A DNA stretch of 64,000 nucleotides, from contig CASBRS010000033.1 of the NCBI GenBank assembly GCA_949128115.1, forward strand, positions 186,001 through 250,000, read 5' to 3'. The DNA comes from Anaspis maculata. Lineage: Eukaryota; Arthropoda; Insecta; Coleoptera; Scraptiidae. Positions 18,689-29,554 of the stretch are shown in pieces. A model generated the notes under the pieces. It had not been told where the DNA came from. It ran no database searches and was given only the letters and a program-made list of their open reading frames with translations. Position numbers and translations under genes: made by a program. Each line of letters starts with the position of its first letter. Position 1 is the stretch's first letter.

Positions 18689-21600
18689 TCACTCAGACAC
18701 AGGCAACACACACAATTTGTGAACTGGGCGTTTTGTAGTGTGACCACCAGGAAGACGCAAAGTGGCCGATCTGATGACGGAGTCGGCACCGTGATGTATC
18801 TCCAATACTCTACCCAGGACCCAAGCATTGGGCGGGGTATTGTCTTCTCTGATGAGGACCAGACTGTTGACCTTGATCAAGTCTGGTAGATGTGCGAACC
18901 ATTTGCTTCGGCGTTGCAGCTCAGGAATAACTTCAAGTGACCAGCGCCGCCAAAACTGTTGAGTCAGGCGCTGACCTCGTTGATACAACGTCAAGCGATT
19001 TTCAGCAGTTGAAAGTAAATCCTTTTCGGGTAGAGAGCGGAGAGGCCGGCCGATCAAGAAGTGACCTGGTGTTAAGGGTAGAAAATCTTCGGGATCCGAG
19101 GACAAGGCCGAGAGGGGTCTCGAATTTAAAACCGACTCGATCTGTGTTAACACGGTGCTCAGACCTTCGAAGTCTAAATTGGTGTTGCCTAACACCCTCT
19201 TCAAGTGAAATTTAGTGGATTTCACGCCACTCTCCCACATGCCGCCTTGATGTGGTGCTCTGGGTATTATGAACTTCCATACGATACCCTCGTCAGCTAA
19301 GTATTTTGAGACGCAACCTTGGGTGTCTGGATATTCCAAAAATTTGAACAATTCGCGTAATTCGTTATTGGCGCCGACAAAAGTTTTCGCGTTGTCGCTG
19401 GAGAGAGTGCACGGCTTACCTCTGCGAGCTATGAATCTTCGTAGAGTAGACAAAAAGGACTTTGTAGTTAGGTCAGTAACCAGCTCTAAATGAATGGCTC
19501 TGGTTACTAAACATACAAATAGACAGATATAGGCCTTGATCATTTTAGCATTACGAGTGCTTCTGTCCTTGATCAGGATAGGCCCTGCATAATCCAATCC
19601 AGTGTTGTAAAATGCAGGAGTATTGAAATGCAAACGCTCAGGGGGAAGATTGCCCATCAATGGGTTGTGGGAAATCGGATGCGCTCTGAAACAAGGGACG
19701 CAATTGTGGACTATCTGCCTTGCAGTAACACCACCAGACACTGGCCAAAATCGTTCGCGGACGCAGGCAAGCAATTGTTGCGCACCACAGTGCAGCGAAT
19801 CCTTATGGAATTGTTCCATAATTAGATTGGTCAATGGATGGCTCTTTGGCAAAAGCAAAGGATGCCTCTTTTGGAAAGAAAATGCAGTATTGGTAATTCT
19901 ACCACCCACTCTCAACAATCCGTGTTCATCGAGAAAGGGATTCAATGATAAAATTGACGATTTTGATTTCAAATTACGGTTTGATTGCAAAGCTTTGATT
20001 TCACTTGGAAATTGTTCTTGCTGACATTGCTTGACTAAAGCGTCTGTAGCACTTTGCAGTTCCGTTATCGTTAGAAACGGAGATGTATTGCGGTTCTCTT
20101 TGTTTTTACAATTGGACCAAAATCTGAAAATCCAAGCGGTGATTCTTTGCAATTTTCTGAAACAGGAATACCTGCGGAAAAGGTCGATACCTTGGTCACT
20201 ATCGGAGATAGCGACAGTACACACTTTTTTCAATTCCAAATCGGGTTCAGTGGGAAGAGGTTTCTCCATTTTCCAGAGTTCGCTCGGCTCTGACAGAAAA
20301 TTAGGCCCATTCCACCAGAATGAGTTGGAAATGATCTCCGTAACAGCACAGCCCCTTGAAACAAGGTCAGCTGGATTATCTTTAGTGCCGACATGGCGCC
20401 AACACTTGTAAGGAAAAAGTTCTTGGACAACAGCAATTCGATTTGCGACAAAGGTTTTGAACTTGTTGGGAGCAGAGCGCAACCAATTCAGGACGACGGT
20501 CGAGTCTGTCCAGAGAAAAACCGTATGTTGATTCTCGACAGCCAGCGCCTTTTGCACCTTTTGCATCAATTGGGCGAGCAAAACAGCCGCGCATAATTCT
20601 AGCCGAGGGATAGTCACGGTGTGTAAAGGTGCCACACGAGACTTACTGCAAAGTAATCTACAGAAGATTCGGCCGTCGGAAGAAACACACCTCACGTATA
20701 TGCATGCACCATAAGCGTTCATACTGCTGTCAGAGAAACCATGCAATTGTACCTCTACAGCATCACTAGGTGTAACGCATCTTGATATCTGTAATGACTC
20801 TAGAAGAGGAAGTTCACTTCTAAATCGAACCCACTGGTCACTGATATCCTCTGGAACGCTCTCATCCCATGTGAGTTCCAGTGCCCACAGCCTCTGAATC
20901 AGGATTTTACCCTGAATTACAACAGGAGACAGCAGTCCGAGAGGGTCAAACAATTGTGAAATCATTGAAAGAATGGACTGTTTAGAAATCGAAGGACCAT
21001 TTTCGTATATTTTTATTTTGTAAAAGATTGAGTCCGACAGAGAATTCCAAGCCAATCCAAGAGCCTTGGCATTGGCCCTATCTCCTAACGGGATAGTATG
21101 GAGTTCTGTCTGAGTGTTATTGGAACTTTCAATAACCTGTGTATCATTTGAAAGAAATTTTCTTATGGAAATACCAGCTTCCGACAATATCGTGGTTATC
21201 TGATTTTTTATTTCAACGACCTTTTCAGACGTGGCCGCTGAAAACAACAAGTCGTCCATATAAAAATTGGATTGGATGACATGGGCGGCTTCGGGAAAGC
21301 GCTCTCGATTGATGTCTGCTAGGTATGATAAACACTTAGTGGCCAAATAGCTGGCTGAAGCGGTACCATAAGTAATCGTATTTAATTGATAAATACTGAC
21401 GGGATCTTCAGGATCATCCCTCCAAAATATTTTTTGGAATTTTCGTTCAGATGGATGGATCAGTATCATCCGATACATTTTTTCGCAGTCTCCGGTAAGT
21501 GCAACTGCATGCTGTCTGAAACGGAGTAAAATTGTTAGCAGGTCGTCCTGTATCACGGGACCCACTAGCTGTGTGTCATTTATGGACACGCCTGTGCTAG

Positions 21601-24022
21601 ATGCACAACTACCATCGAATACCACGCGTAGCTTGGTAGTTAAAGAGTCTGATTTCACAACTGAGTGATGAGGTAAAAAATTGCTGGGAATTTTCGAAAC
21701 ATCGACTTCACTTTCTAAGGTGGAAATTTTTGTGGATTGATCGTCTGAATGATCCGGTAAAATAACTTCCTTGGTCATGTGACCGAGATGTTCATATTCT
21801 TTTATAAAACCTGTATAAGCTCTTTTGAGAATCGGATCTTTGTTGAGCTTTCGCTCCAACTTGTAAAATCTTTCCAATGCAACGTTTTCAGATTCTCCAA
21901 GTTTTAGCAATTTACAATTGAACGGAATAGAAACCATCAATCTCCCAGAATCAGTCCTAGTCACTGTTTTCTCGAAATGCTCTTCGCAAAATCGTTCTTC
22001 ATGTGAGAGTAGTGATCGGTTACTTTCTGGATGGATGCTTTCGACTTGCCAGAATTGACTCAATGAATGATTCAATTCTTCGTTGGAGATTTTATCGTTG
22101 ATTACAAAGTTTGAACATACAATGTTCGGAATGGAGGTTGGAAATGAATTTTGTAGGGGTACGTTTCCCGAAATAACCCAACCGAACAGGGTTTTCTTGA
22201 GGACTGGTTGATTTTTTCCCAGAGATATTTGACCTATGCACATCAAGTTGTAAAAATGTGAGGCACCTATTAGAAGATCCACAGGCTTCGACTGGTTGAA
22301 GCTTGCATCGGCCAATTTCACATTGCTGGGAATATTCAGGACTGATTTATTGAAACTCTTCAAAGGAAGGCACTCTGTAATCTTAGGAATCACCAAGCAT
22401 TGTAGCTCAGTTTGAAAGTTGTTTTGTAAAGATGAAATCTGTACCTTCACAGATCCGCTCAATTTTGACAAATTTGAGTTTATTCCCACTACAGCGGTGT
22501 TTGCTTTTTTAGGTTTTAGCCCAAGCCTTGAGACCAACTGCTCCGTTGCAAAGCAGGATTGGGAGCCGGAATCAAGCAAACATCTGGCTTGTTGCCATTT
22601 GCCGTTGCTCGATTTTACTTGAATAAGTGCTGTGGATAACAAAACTTGGTCTGCTGTGACACAAGATAATGTAATTTGTTCTGACTCATCAGAATTTGTA
22701 GACTCAGCCGTTTCAGGCTGCTCGTGAGGTTGATCTGCAGGAGAATTTCGATTGGAATCTTTCTCAGCTCTGCCCTTGCTTGCGAAGCATAAAAGAGTGT
22801 TATGATCTCTTCTACAAGTCCGGCAAGTCGAACTCGAGTTGCACTTATTTCCTGCGTGCTTTAAGCAATTCTTACAAATTCCCATATCGCTAACCTTTTT
22901 GAATCTTTCCCTTGTGGAAAGTGCCAAGAATCTGGGACAAGCAAACAATTGATGGTCTTCTTTACAAAATGCACAAGTATGGGTACGCGATACGACAAAA
23001 GACTGCTTTGTGTAAGCGTGAGGTTTTGCATTGTACGCCTTGGGAAGGCTTTTTTGATTCGTTGCATTTGAAGCATTTGCGTGCTCGAGTAGCTCGCATT
23101 TCTCTGAAAGAAACTTACACATTTCGTCTATGTCTGGAATTTGCTTAATTTTGAGTTTATTGAATTCTGTAGCAGTGCGAGAATCTATTTTGTTTTTAAT
23201 AACATATGAAATGACAGAGGCCTTGAACTGCGTATCGGTCACGTTTGAGTTTTCTAAAGCTCGCAAGTGGCGAACTATAGTGTCATGAAGTTTCCTCAAG
23301 TCAGTGGCAGATTCTCTTTGCATTTTTGGATGCTCTAAGATTGACTCAAGATGTGAAAAAATTATGAGCTTCTCATTGTTATACCTTTCCTCCAACATGT
23401 GCATAGCAATGTGGTAGTTTGAGGCTGTAGCATTTAGCTCTTGAAGTATGTCCTTTGCTGTACCTTTCAGACAATCTTGTAGGTAGAAAAACTTTTCAAC
23501 GTCTGACAATTTACAATTGTCGGCGATTAAAGCTGTGAAACTTTCACTGAAACCTTTCCAATCGGAATAGGATCCGGAAAAGGTAGGCAAATTCAATACA
23601 GGTAATTTAACGTTTGAACCTGTTGTAGTGTTGTTGTTTGAGGTAGTCAAATTGCTGTTTGAAGAATGTAATTCCTGCTTTTGTTGATGTTTTTTCAAAA
23701 TAAATGAAGCTTGACTTACAAGACGAAGATATTCTTCTTCAAATTGCGAAAATGACATGATGTCTTCTGAAATGATCGACAAAGAATTTGCTTGATTGTA
23801 AAGCTCTGCATATTTGTCAGAGATGGGCCTAATGAGGTCTAGTCTACTCTCTAGCTGCTGGAGAATCAAAGGGTCACTGTTGTCTGTAACAGATTGCACG
23901 AAAGTGTCGACTCTCTCTAACTTGTCAACTTGCAGCGACAGATCTGAAAGAAGCAGTTTTACCGCCAGTGAAGGTTCGTCGCCCTTTTGTTTCTTTGGCA
24001 TTTTGAAGGTTATTACATGCAA
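18689..24022 (-). CDS. BEL/Pao Gag-Pol polyprotein
   Basis: Single 1777-residue frame. Domain order is diagnostic of BEL/Pao. Gag-like DUF1759 region about 140-320. CCHC-type zinc knuckles about 350-412 (CAFCKEDH, CKNC, CRTC). Aspartic protease with LLDSGSQ (D484). Reverse transcriptase about 795-960 with catalytic YMDD (921-924). RNase H about 1090-1225 with FSDSS (D1098) and WTDST (D1173). Integrase with an H2C2 zinc domain (H1406, H1411, C1441, C1444) and DDE core D1477, D1543, E1597. C-terminal DUF5641-like domain about 1660-1775. All catalytic residues I can check are present. The second methionine (residue 8, MPKKQK) is an alternative start. Gag and pol are fused, as is usual for the group. 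Confidence 0.95.
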   Translation of the reverse strand: MHVITFKMPKKQKGDEPSLAVKLLLSDLSLQVDKLERVDTFVQSVTDNSDPLILQQLESRLDLIRPISDKYAELYNQANSLSIISEDIMSFSQFEEEYLRLVSQASFILKKHQQKQELHSSNSNLTTSNNNTTTGSNVKLPVLNLPTFSGSYSDWKGFSESFTALIADNCKLSDVEKFFYLQDCLKGTAKDILQELNATASNYHIAMHMLEERYNNEKLIIFSHLESILEHPKMQRESATDLRKLHDTIVRHLRALENSNVTDTQFKASVISYVIKNKIDSRTATEFNKLKIKQIPDIDEMCKFLSEKCELLEHANASNATNQKSLPKAYNAKPHAYTKQSFVVSRTHTCAFCKEDHQLFACPRFLALSTRERFKKVSDMGICKNCLKHAGNKCNSSSTCRTCRRDHNTLLCFASKGRAEKDSNRNSPADQPHEQPETAESTNSDESEQITLSCVTADQVLLSTALIQVKSSNGKWQQARCLLDSGSQSCFATEQLVSRLGLKPKKANTAVVGINSNLSKLSGSVKVQISSLQNNFQTELQCLVIPKITECLPLKSFNKSVLNIPSNVKLADASFNQSKPVDLLIGASHFYNLMCIGQISLGKNQPVLKKTLFGWVISGNVPLQNSFPTSIPNIVCSNFVINDKISNEELNHSLSQFWQVESIHPESNRSLLSHEERFCEEHFEKTVTRTDSGRLMVSIPFNCKLLKLGESENVALERFYKLERKLNKDPILKRAYTGFIKEYEHLGHMTKEVILPDHSDDQSTKISTLESEVDVSKIPSNFLPHHSVVKSDSLTTKLRVVFDGSCASSTGVSINDTQLVGPVIQDDLLTILLRFRQHAVALTGDCEKMYRMILIHPSERKFQKIFWRDDPEDPVSIYQLNTITYGTASASYLATKCLSYLADINRERFPEAAHVIQSNFYMDDLLFSAATSEKVVEIKNQITTILSEAGISIRKFLSNDTQVIESSNNTQTELHTIPLGDRANAKALGLAWNSLSDSIFYKIKIYENGPSISKQSILSMISQLFDPLGLLSPVVIQGKILIQRLWALELTWDESVPEDISDQWVRFRSELPLLESLQISRCVTPSDAVEVQLHGFSDSSMNAYGACIYVRCVSSDGRIFCRLLCSKSRVAPLHTVTIPRLELCAAVLLAQLMQKVQKALAVENQHTVFLWTDSTVVLNWLRSAPNKFKTFVANRIAVVQELFPYKCWRHVGTKDNPADLVSRGCAVTEIISNSFWWNGPNFLSEPSELWKMEKPLPTEPDLELKKVCTVAISDSDQGIDLFRRYSCFRKLQRITAWIFRFWSNCKNKENRNTSPFLTITELQSATDALVKQCQQEQFPSEIKALQSNRNLKSKSSILSLNPFLDEHGLLRVGGRITNTAFSFQKRHPLLLPKSHPLTNLIMEQFHKDSLHCGAQQLLACVRERFWPVSGGVTARQIVHNCVPCFRAHPISHNPLMGNLPPERLHFNTPAFYNTGLDYAGPILIKDRSTRNAKMIKAYICLFVCLVTRAIHLELVTDLTTKSFLSTLRRFIARRGKPCTLSSDNAKTFVGANNELRELFKFLEYPDTQGCVSKYLADEGIVWKFIIPRAPHQGGMWESGVKSTKFHLKRVLGNTNLDFEGLSTVLTQIESVLNSRPLSALSSDPEDFLPLTPGHFLIGRPLRSLPEKDLLSTAENRLTLYQRGQRLTQQFWRRWSLEVIPELQRRSKWFAHLPDLIKVNSLVLIREDNTPPNAWVLGRVLEIHHGADSVIRSATLRLPGGHTTKRPVHKLCVLPVSE

Positions 24023-24454
24023 AAACTGTGTTGCACCAAAACGAAATACGATACTTCAGTTTGTGAATGAAAACTTCGAAAGCAGGTGTCTTTATTTAGA
24101 AACCAACGATCATGAAACAATTGGAATGAAATGAAATGTGTTATGCTCAGCTGAAAGAATATCGTATGGAATGTGCGCCAAAGGCTGCTGCACAACAATG
24201 CAAATTTCAGTCAGAAGGACTGTGAAAACCACTTTGCGGGCGTGGCATGTGGAAAACTGGAAATGAAGTTGGCCGAAACAAAATTCGGTATGAAAGAACG
24301 AAAGCTGTAGGTTATGAAGCAGATCGAGTCTGATTCAAAAAAAGAGAAAGTTTTTTGTTTTTATTGAAGGTGGCAAGTGACTTAGGATATGGAAATATGG
24401 AAATACCTGGTCACTTCCCAAGTTGCTGTAAGCGTCCGGCCGAAGGTCCAAAAT

Positions 24455-24712
24455 GTTGCTGCATTCCACTTCGATAATTTATTGCTCAGTTGGTGGGCCG
24501 GTCAGCATCTTCGTTTCTGTAGCCTTTGGTGTGGATTCGTGTGGATGAACAAGTAGAAAATACTAAGAAAAAACGCACTTTGTATTTTGACACGCTTTAC
24601 TTTCTTAACTTCTCGCCATCTTGCTTTTTAATGCGCCTTCCGCGCGCGCTCTCTTCTGGTAGTAAACAAGTGTATTTGGTTGCATACCATATGCGTATGC
24701 TGCCACCGCAAC
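24455..24712 (-). repeat. BEL/Pao 5' LTR
   Basis: Second 258-bp LTR, one substitution from the copy at 18253-18510. Immediately inside it on - the sequence reads TTTTGGACCTTCGGCCGGAC, the region where a tRNA primer-binding site would lie; I cannot assign the tRNA. Confidence 0.92.
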
Positions 24713-24963
24713 AACAACAGTTAGCTTCCTAGTCCTACTTTTCGAAATATTTCATCACCGTGAAAACCCAAGAGCCTGTCATTTGTTCTGTCGACCCGAC
24801 AATGGATGCAGGATACTAACTGAACGCTCAACTCACTGGAACTTTTTCAATCAACTTCTCAAATTAATTCCACTTTCCCGAAGGGACGCTTAAATCAAAC
24901 CCATTACTGACGTTCCTGGATACCGCCGGGGAAGTTTTGTGTCGCCCCACAACAGATTTTTTT

Positions 24964-25539
24964 ACTTTCCCGGCCCATCCAAGGGAAAGTTATGTGATGA
25001 TGCAGGATGCAGGAAAAACGTTCTGACACGATAACTGCCAAACCGATAGTCCGATCGACTTGAAATTTGATATACAGACAGGGTCTTGCTGTTAAATGAG
25101 CTGATTAGTTTTTGGCTGTCATCTGTCAAACGGAAGTGTCACTATCAAAAAATGACAGAAGCTATATCTCCCAGAACTTGACTTGAAAAATGCCGTTTGA
25201 AAGCCCATGAAAAACTGTATTCAGAACAGTTGAAAATATTGCCCATCTGTTATCTGTCAAAAAATTAAAAATGGCAAAGCTCAAAACTTTACCATTCAAT
25301 CATTCAAAATCTATCCGAAGTATTGGGACCAATAGCCCAGGAAAGAAATCCAAAATTTTGATGGAACCCGGAATAAATTAAGAAAAATCGGTTGTGTCAC
25401 CCCAAAACTTCCCCGACTAGTATCCAGGAACCTATGGAAATTTTTGTTCGAAACGTCCCTTCGGGTGGAAACGAGGGTGGTAAGTTGGAATAACAGAAAA
25501 AGATACTTTCCCTCCGAGTTCGTGGGGGGCCGGGAAAGT
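24964..25539 (+). mobile_element. Repeat family A copy with hairpins at both ends
   Basis: Both ends carry the family A hairpin: 24964-24990 (ACTTTCCC...GGGAAAGT) and 25505-25539 in inverse orientation. Between them are the conserved CGATAACTGCC, TTTTTGGCTGTCATCTGTCA, AGTGTCACTATCA and ACTGTATTCAGAACAGTTGA blocks. This copy lacks a large microsatellite. It is followed by a 700-bp segment shared with 28.7-29.4 kb. Confidence 0.75.
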
Positions 25540-26100
25540 AATTTACAATAATTTGGAGAAAATAATTTCCAGCCGGAAAACTCTGGGGAAATTTGAAAAA
25601 TTTGTTGGAAAATGTTCAAGAACCAGTTACCTCTTGTTTAGGTGAAAATGGTTGAAATCGGTCCACGGAATAAAAAGTTGGAAAATTTGCAGTTTTTCCA
25701 GAGAGGAAAACTCGGCAACTGTTGATCCGATTTCGAAAATTTTTCCTCCAAAAATTAGCTCAATCTTTTCTCCAACTTTTATTCACAGCATGTCTGCACC
25801 TAAAATTAATATTTCGTGGAGCCTACCGCATGTAGAAGTTTGCATTGCGTTTTTCTCAAATTCACGGAATGTGCAAATTTCATTTTGAAAAAATTACAGT
25901 CGGAAAACCGAAACCGTGTCAACTTTGAAAATAGACCTGCACGACGCTCAATACAATCTACTTTCGATATCAGTTAAAATTTCCAAAAAAAAAGTCGATC
26001 CCCGAGCAGGAATAAATTTTTGAGTGGAGTTCTGCCACAAAAGCGAGTCGTGCTGGCCGAAACACCGGCGAGAGCCCCTCCTGAGTGGCAACGGCCAGGA
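25380..26100 (+). repeat. Long direct repeat, copy 1
   Basis: Shares many blocks with 28655-29445 in the same orientation, including TTGTGTCACCCCAAAACTT, CCCGACTAGTATCCAGGAAC, ATAAAAAGTTGGAAAATTTG, CAGTTTTTCCAGAGAGG, AAAATTAATATTTCGTGG-like words and ACAAAAGCGAGTCGT. I estimate about 80 percent identity with several indels. No coding function is seen. Confidence 0.7.
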
Positions 26101-26345
26101 GATGGGCGGGCCGGCAGGCAGGCAGGCAGGCCGGCAGGCCGGCAGGCGGGCAGGCGGACAGGCGGACAGGCGGACAGGCGGACAGGCGGACAGGCGGACA
26201 GGCGGACAGGCGGACAGGCGGACAGGCGGGCAGGCGGGCAGGCGGGCAGGCGGGCAGGCGGGCAGGCGGGCAGGCAGACAGGCGGGCAGGCAGACAGGCA
26301 GACAGGCAGACAGGCAGACAGACAGACAGCAGACAGACAGACATC
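26095..26345. repeat. GGCAGGCAGG/GGCGGACA minisatellite
   Basis: About 245 bp of 4- and 8-bp units (GGCAGGCA, GGCGGACA, GGCGGGCA) grading into (CAGA)n. The units drift in blocks: GGCAGGCA, then GGCGGACA repeated about nine times, then GGCGGGCA, then CAGACAGG. It sits exactly where other family A copies have their microsatellite. Long open frames in all phases here are low-complexity translation artefacts. Confidence 0.9.
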
Positions 26346-26470
26346 ATTCTGAAAATGGTCTTAATCGTCTTGGGGGACCTCAAAACGGATATATCCGGTG
26401 AAATCTCAAAACTTTTTTTCTGCACGATTACAATACTTCCCCTTACATGTTGGTGGGGGGTCGGGGAAGT
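26346..26470 (-). mobile_element. Repeat family A copy, hairpin end after the minisatellite
   Basis: Read on - this is the family A end: hairpin 26435-26470 (ACTTCCCC...GGGGAAGT), then GTAATCGTGCAGAAAAAAAG, GATATATCCG and CCCCCAAGACGATTAAGACC, then the minisatellite. The opposite side of this copy is occupied by the 25.4-26.1 kb direct-repeat block. Confidence 0.7.
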
Positions 26471-26474
26471 AATA

Positions 26475-27760
26475 TCTAGAAATTTGAGGATCCCTTCAGA
26501 ATTTCATGAGGAACAACATATTAAAAGTCCCCATCTGTTCGAGGCTTGGCATTTTTTCTGTGGAAGGTCGAAGGTACAAGAAATTGCCATTTTTGAAATC
26601 ATTGCTGTTTCATACTTTCTTTATCGGACCTTATATTTTCAAGGTCAAGGAACACAATGCAATAAATTCCCAGGAAGTGTAATGCACCAGTGGCGTACCA
26701 GACGACTGCGAAGGGGCCAAGGTGCGATTTTTCGCAAAGTTGTATGGTGAACCGTGACTAACAACTTTTTTGACATGTTTGATACCTATCATTTCCAACT
26801 AAATCGCACTCTCTGATTCCTAAAATATATATGAAATTTCGATAGAAACGTGTTTGAACCGGTTTTGTCAGAAAAAAAACATGATTTTTCCAACCTCAAA
26901 TTTGATGTTTTGTATTTCTAGTTCCATCATTGTCCAATGTATTCATAACTATGATTTTGACTTAGACAGTTGCTTTGGGCTATTTACAAATATCATTTGC
27001 TGAAACTTTTTCTCGTTCTCACAAAGTTATGGAGTGATTTTCTTTCTTGAGATGTATCATATCAAAGCTTGATTTGACGAAACGTGCTATTCCACAAAAC
27101 AAATTAGACTACGATTAGAAGGTAGCTTCGAATTGGAACTTTGATCATTTCAAGCTATGGAAATAGTTTTCTCTATCAAATAAAATCAAGGAAACTAAAA
27201 TCGGAGCCGTATTCTAGTCATGACATCATTTTTCTTCCGACAATGCAGAATAAATATCGCAAAAAACCGCGAAGTTTCGATCTATAAAGTCGTTTTGTAG
27301 CTCCGTTTCCATCGTGGTTCAAAACACCCATGATCACAATTTTGACATAGATTGTTTCATTCAACTATTTAACAGAATATGAATTTCATAACTAGAAGTT
27401 TCTATCGCTGTTACAAAGTCACACGGTAATTTTATTCCAAAACGTGCACCGTGTAGAAATTTAATTTCGAAAGCTCGCATTGTCATTGTCGGAGGAAAAA
27501 TGATGTCAAGACTAAAATACGGCTCCAATTTTGGTTCCCTTGATTTTGATCGATAGAGGATACTACTTTCATGCAATAAAATGATTGGAGGACCACTTCA
27601 AATCTATATTCTGACCGTAGCCTATTTTTTCTTGTGAAATAGCACGTTTCGTCAAATCAAGCCTTGACATGTACATCTCAAGGGGACTTTTAGTATGTTG
27701 TTCCCCATCAAACTCTGAAGCGATCCTGAAATTTTCAGATTTTCCTTAATTTATTCCGGG
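26475..27760. mobile_element. 1.3-kb foldback element
   Basis: Inverted matches: GAGGAACAACATATTAAAAG at 26509 with the reverse complement near 27690-27715; TTGATTTGACGAAACGTGCT at 27069 with about 27640-27660; and GACATCATTTTTCTTCCGAC at 27223 with about 27490-27512. The arms are diverged and unequal, so it is old. No transposase frame is present. Confidence 0.65.
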
Positions 27761-27968
27761 TTGAAACCTGTTTTGCCTGGGCTACAAATTTGGCAGGCAA
27801 CAAAACATGAGAGTCAAATCAAGTCTGCAGTTGCAAATTTCCACCATTCTCCCGTCGGGCGTTATGAATTTTCAAAATTTCTCCCAGCCGTTGCCACTCG
27901 ATAGAACGTCTCACCCGGATTTTAGTCCAGGAGCTTTATGTTGAATGAAAGAGCATAGCGACTATGTG

Positions 27969-28000
<32 letters not shown>

Positions 28001-28435
28001 TTGTGCACGTCCGTTCTAAACCCAAACTTCTGAACTAAATAGCTGATTCTGAACTGAATACATTCCTTAGATGGCCAGCAATCACACCTCACCGGGTGTT
28101 TTGCTTGAAATTCGAGTTGAAATTCTTGCAGGAAATTTATACAGTGTGAAACAGAAAAATGAATAAAAATTCGTAGCTCCAGACTGGGAAAATATGGGAA
28201 GCTTAAACTGCATACGTGATTTGATTATGTTGTTGTGTTGATTTCTGCCGAATTTGGTCCCAATCCATCAGAAAAATTTTGAAGAATTAAATGACAAAGC
28301 TTTGAATTTTGACATTTTTTAATATTGGACAGATGCCATGCGGAGCAATACTTTCAACAATTTTGGATACAGTTTTTCAAGGGCTTTTAAAAGACATATT
28401 GCGAGTCAAGTCTCATAACATATGCTTTCTGTCAT
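27761..28435. other. Non-coding sequence with an (AAT)n microsatellite
   Basis: A perfect (AAT)n run of about 35 bp lies at 27967-28001. The remainder shows weak similarity to the flanks of family A (for example GCTGAAACTCGAGTTG-like and GGTCCCAATCCATCAGA words) and no gene. Confidence 0.5.
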
Positions 28436-28640
28436 TTTTGATGGTGACATTTCCGTTTGACAGATGACAACCAAAATGTAAAAGACTCATTCGAGGGCAA
28501 AATCATGTCCGCATACCGAATTTCAAGTCGATCGAATAAACGTTGCGGCTGTTATCGTGGTAGATTACGGACACGGACACTTGGTCATTCAATTTTTCAA
28601 TATCTATCCGATGGATTGGTGCCAAGTTTGGAAGGAAGCA
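28436..28640 (-). mobile_element. Repeat family A fragment
   Basis: Read on -, it contains the conserved ACGATAACAGCC, CGATTTGAAATTCGG, TCATCTGTCAAACGG and TGTCACCATCA words in family A order, without a hairpin or microsatellite. It is directly followed by the second copy of the long direct repeat. Confidence 0.65.
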
Positions 28641-28654
28641 ACAAAAAAAAAACC

Positions 28655-29445
28655 GGTTGTGTCACCCCAAAACTTTCCCGACTAGTATCCAGGAACTTAT
28701 GTAAATTTTTGTTCGAAGCGTCCCTTTGAGTGGGGAGCGGGAATTAGAGAGAAAGATTGAAAATAATTTACAGAAAATTGAAAGTTTTGTCAGGAAAATT
28801 TGAACTTTCCGTGAATACCTCTAATCTTATTCCAAATCATCTTATTGTAGAAATCGTCAATCAAGGCTTCACTTTGAACTCCATCATTCAAGTCCGGTCT
28901 CGAAAACCTAGGCCGGCTTTACATTTTCAACTGGAAAATTCCCGGGAAATTGGAAAGAAAAAGTTGGAAAATGTTTAAGAATCAGTTACCTCTTGTTTAA
29001 AAAAAAAATGGTGAAAATCTGTTTACGGGATAAAAAGTTGGAAAATTTGCAGTTTTTCCAGAGAGGGAAACTCGGAAATCGTGGTTCCGACTTCAAAATT
29101 TGTTCCTCCAAAAATTAATTAAATTTTCTCTCGTAATTTCATCTCCAGCATATCTGCACCTAAAATGAATATTTCGTGGGGCTCACCGCATGTCGAAGTT
29201 TGAACTGCATTTTTTCAAATTGACGGAATATGCAAATTTCATTTTGAAATAATTACCCTCGGAAAACCAGAACCGTGTCAATTTTGAAAATAGGCCCAAT
29301 TCAATCTACTTTCGATATCAGTTGGAATTTTCCAAAAAGTCGATCCTTGAGCAGGAATGAGTTTTTTAATAATGTCCTGCTACAAAAGCGAGTCGTTCTG
29401 GTCAAAACACGAGCGAGAGGCCGTTTTGGGTGGCAACGGCCGGGA
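28655..29445 (+). repeat. Long direct repeat, copy 2
   Basis: Counterpart of 25380-26100. The two copies lie about 3.3 kb apart in the same orientation and each is preceded by a family A copy. The block may therefore be part of a longer composite element or of a segmental duplication. Confidence 0.7.
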
Positions 29446-29554
29446 GATATTTTGAAAATTTATAAAGCCCGACTGGAAAATTGTGAAAGACTGCAACTGC
29501 AGCCTTATCTTAACTCTTTCATTGTGTTGCTCCCTGCCAAATTTGGTTCTAATC

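Larger units (their letters stand above)
18253..24711 (-). mobile_element. Complete BEL/Pao LTR retrotransposon
   Basis: About 6.46 kb, transcribed on -. It is bounded by 258-bp LTRs at 18253-18510 and 24455-24712 that differ at one position I could find (GTAGTCTTTGG versus GTAGCCTTTGG). It encloses a single uninterrupted 1777-codon polyprotein frame. A 5-bp target duplication CAACA can be read on both sides if the LTR ends at CCGCAA. This call is tentative because the flank is low-complexity. Near-identical LTRs and an intact frame indicate a recent, possibly still functional insertion. About 430 bp of leader separates the 5' LTR from the first ATG. Confidence 0.93.

Noticed and set aside
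26020..26750. Long open frames (110-221 aa) in several phases on both strands
   Set aside because: They run through the GGCAGGCA/GGCGGACA minisatellite, whose unit lengths and composition keep all frames open; the products are low-complexity repeats.
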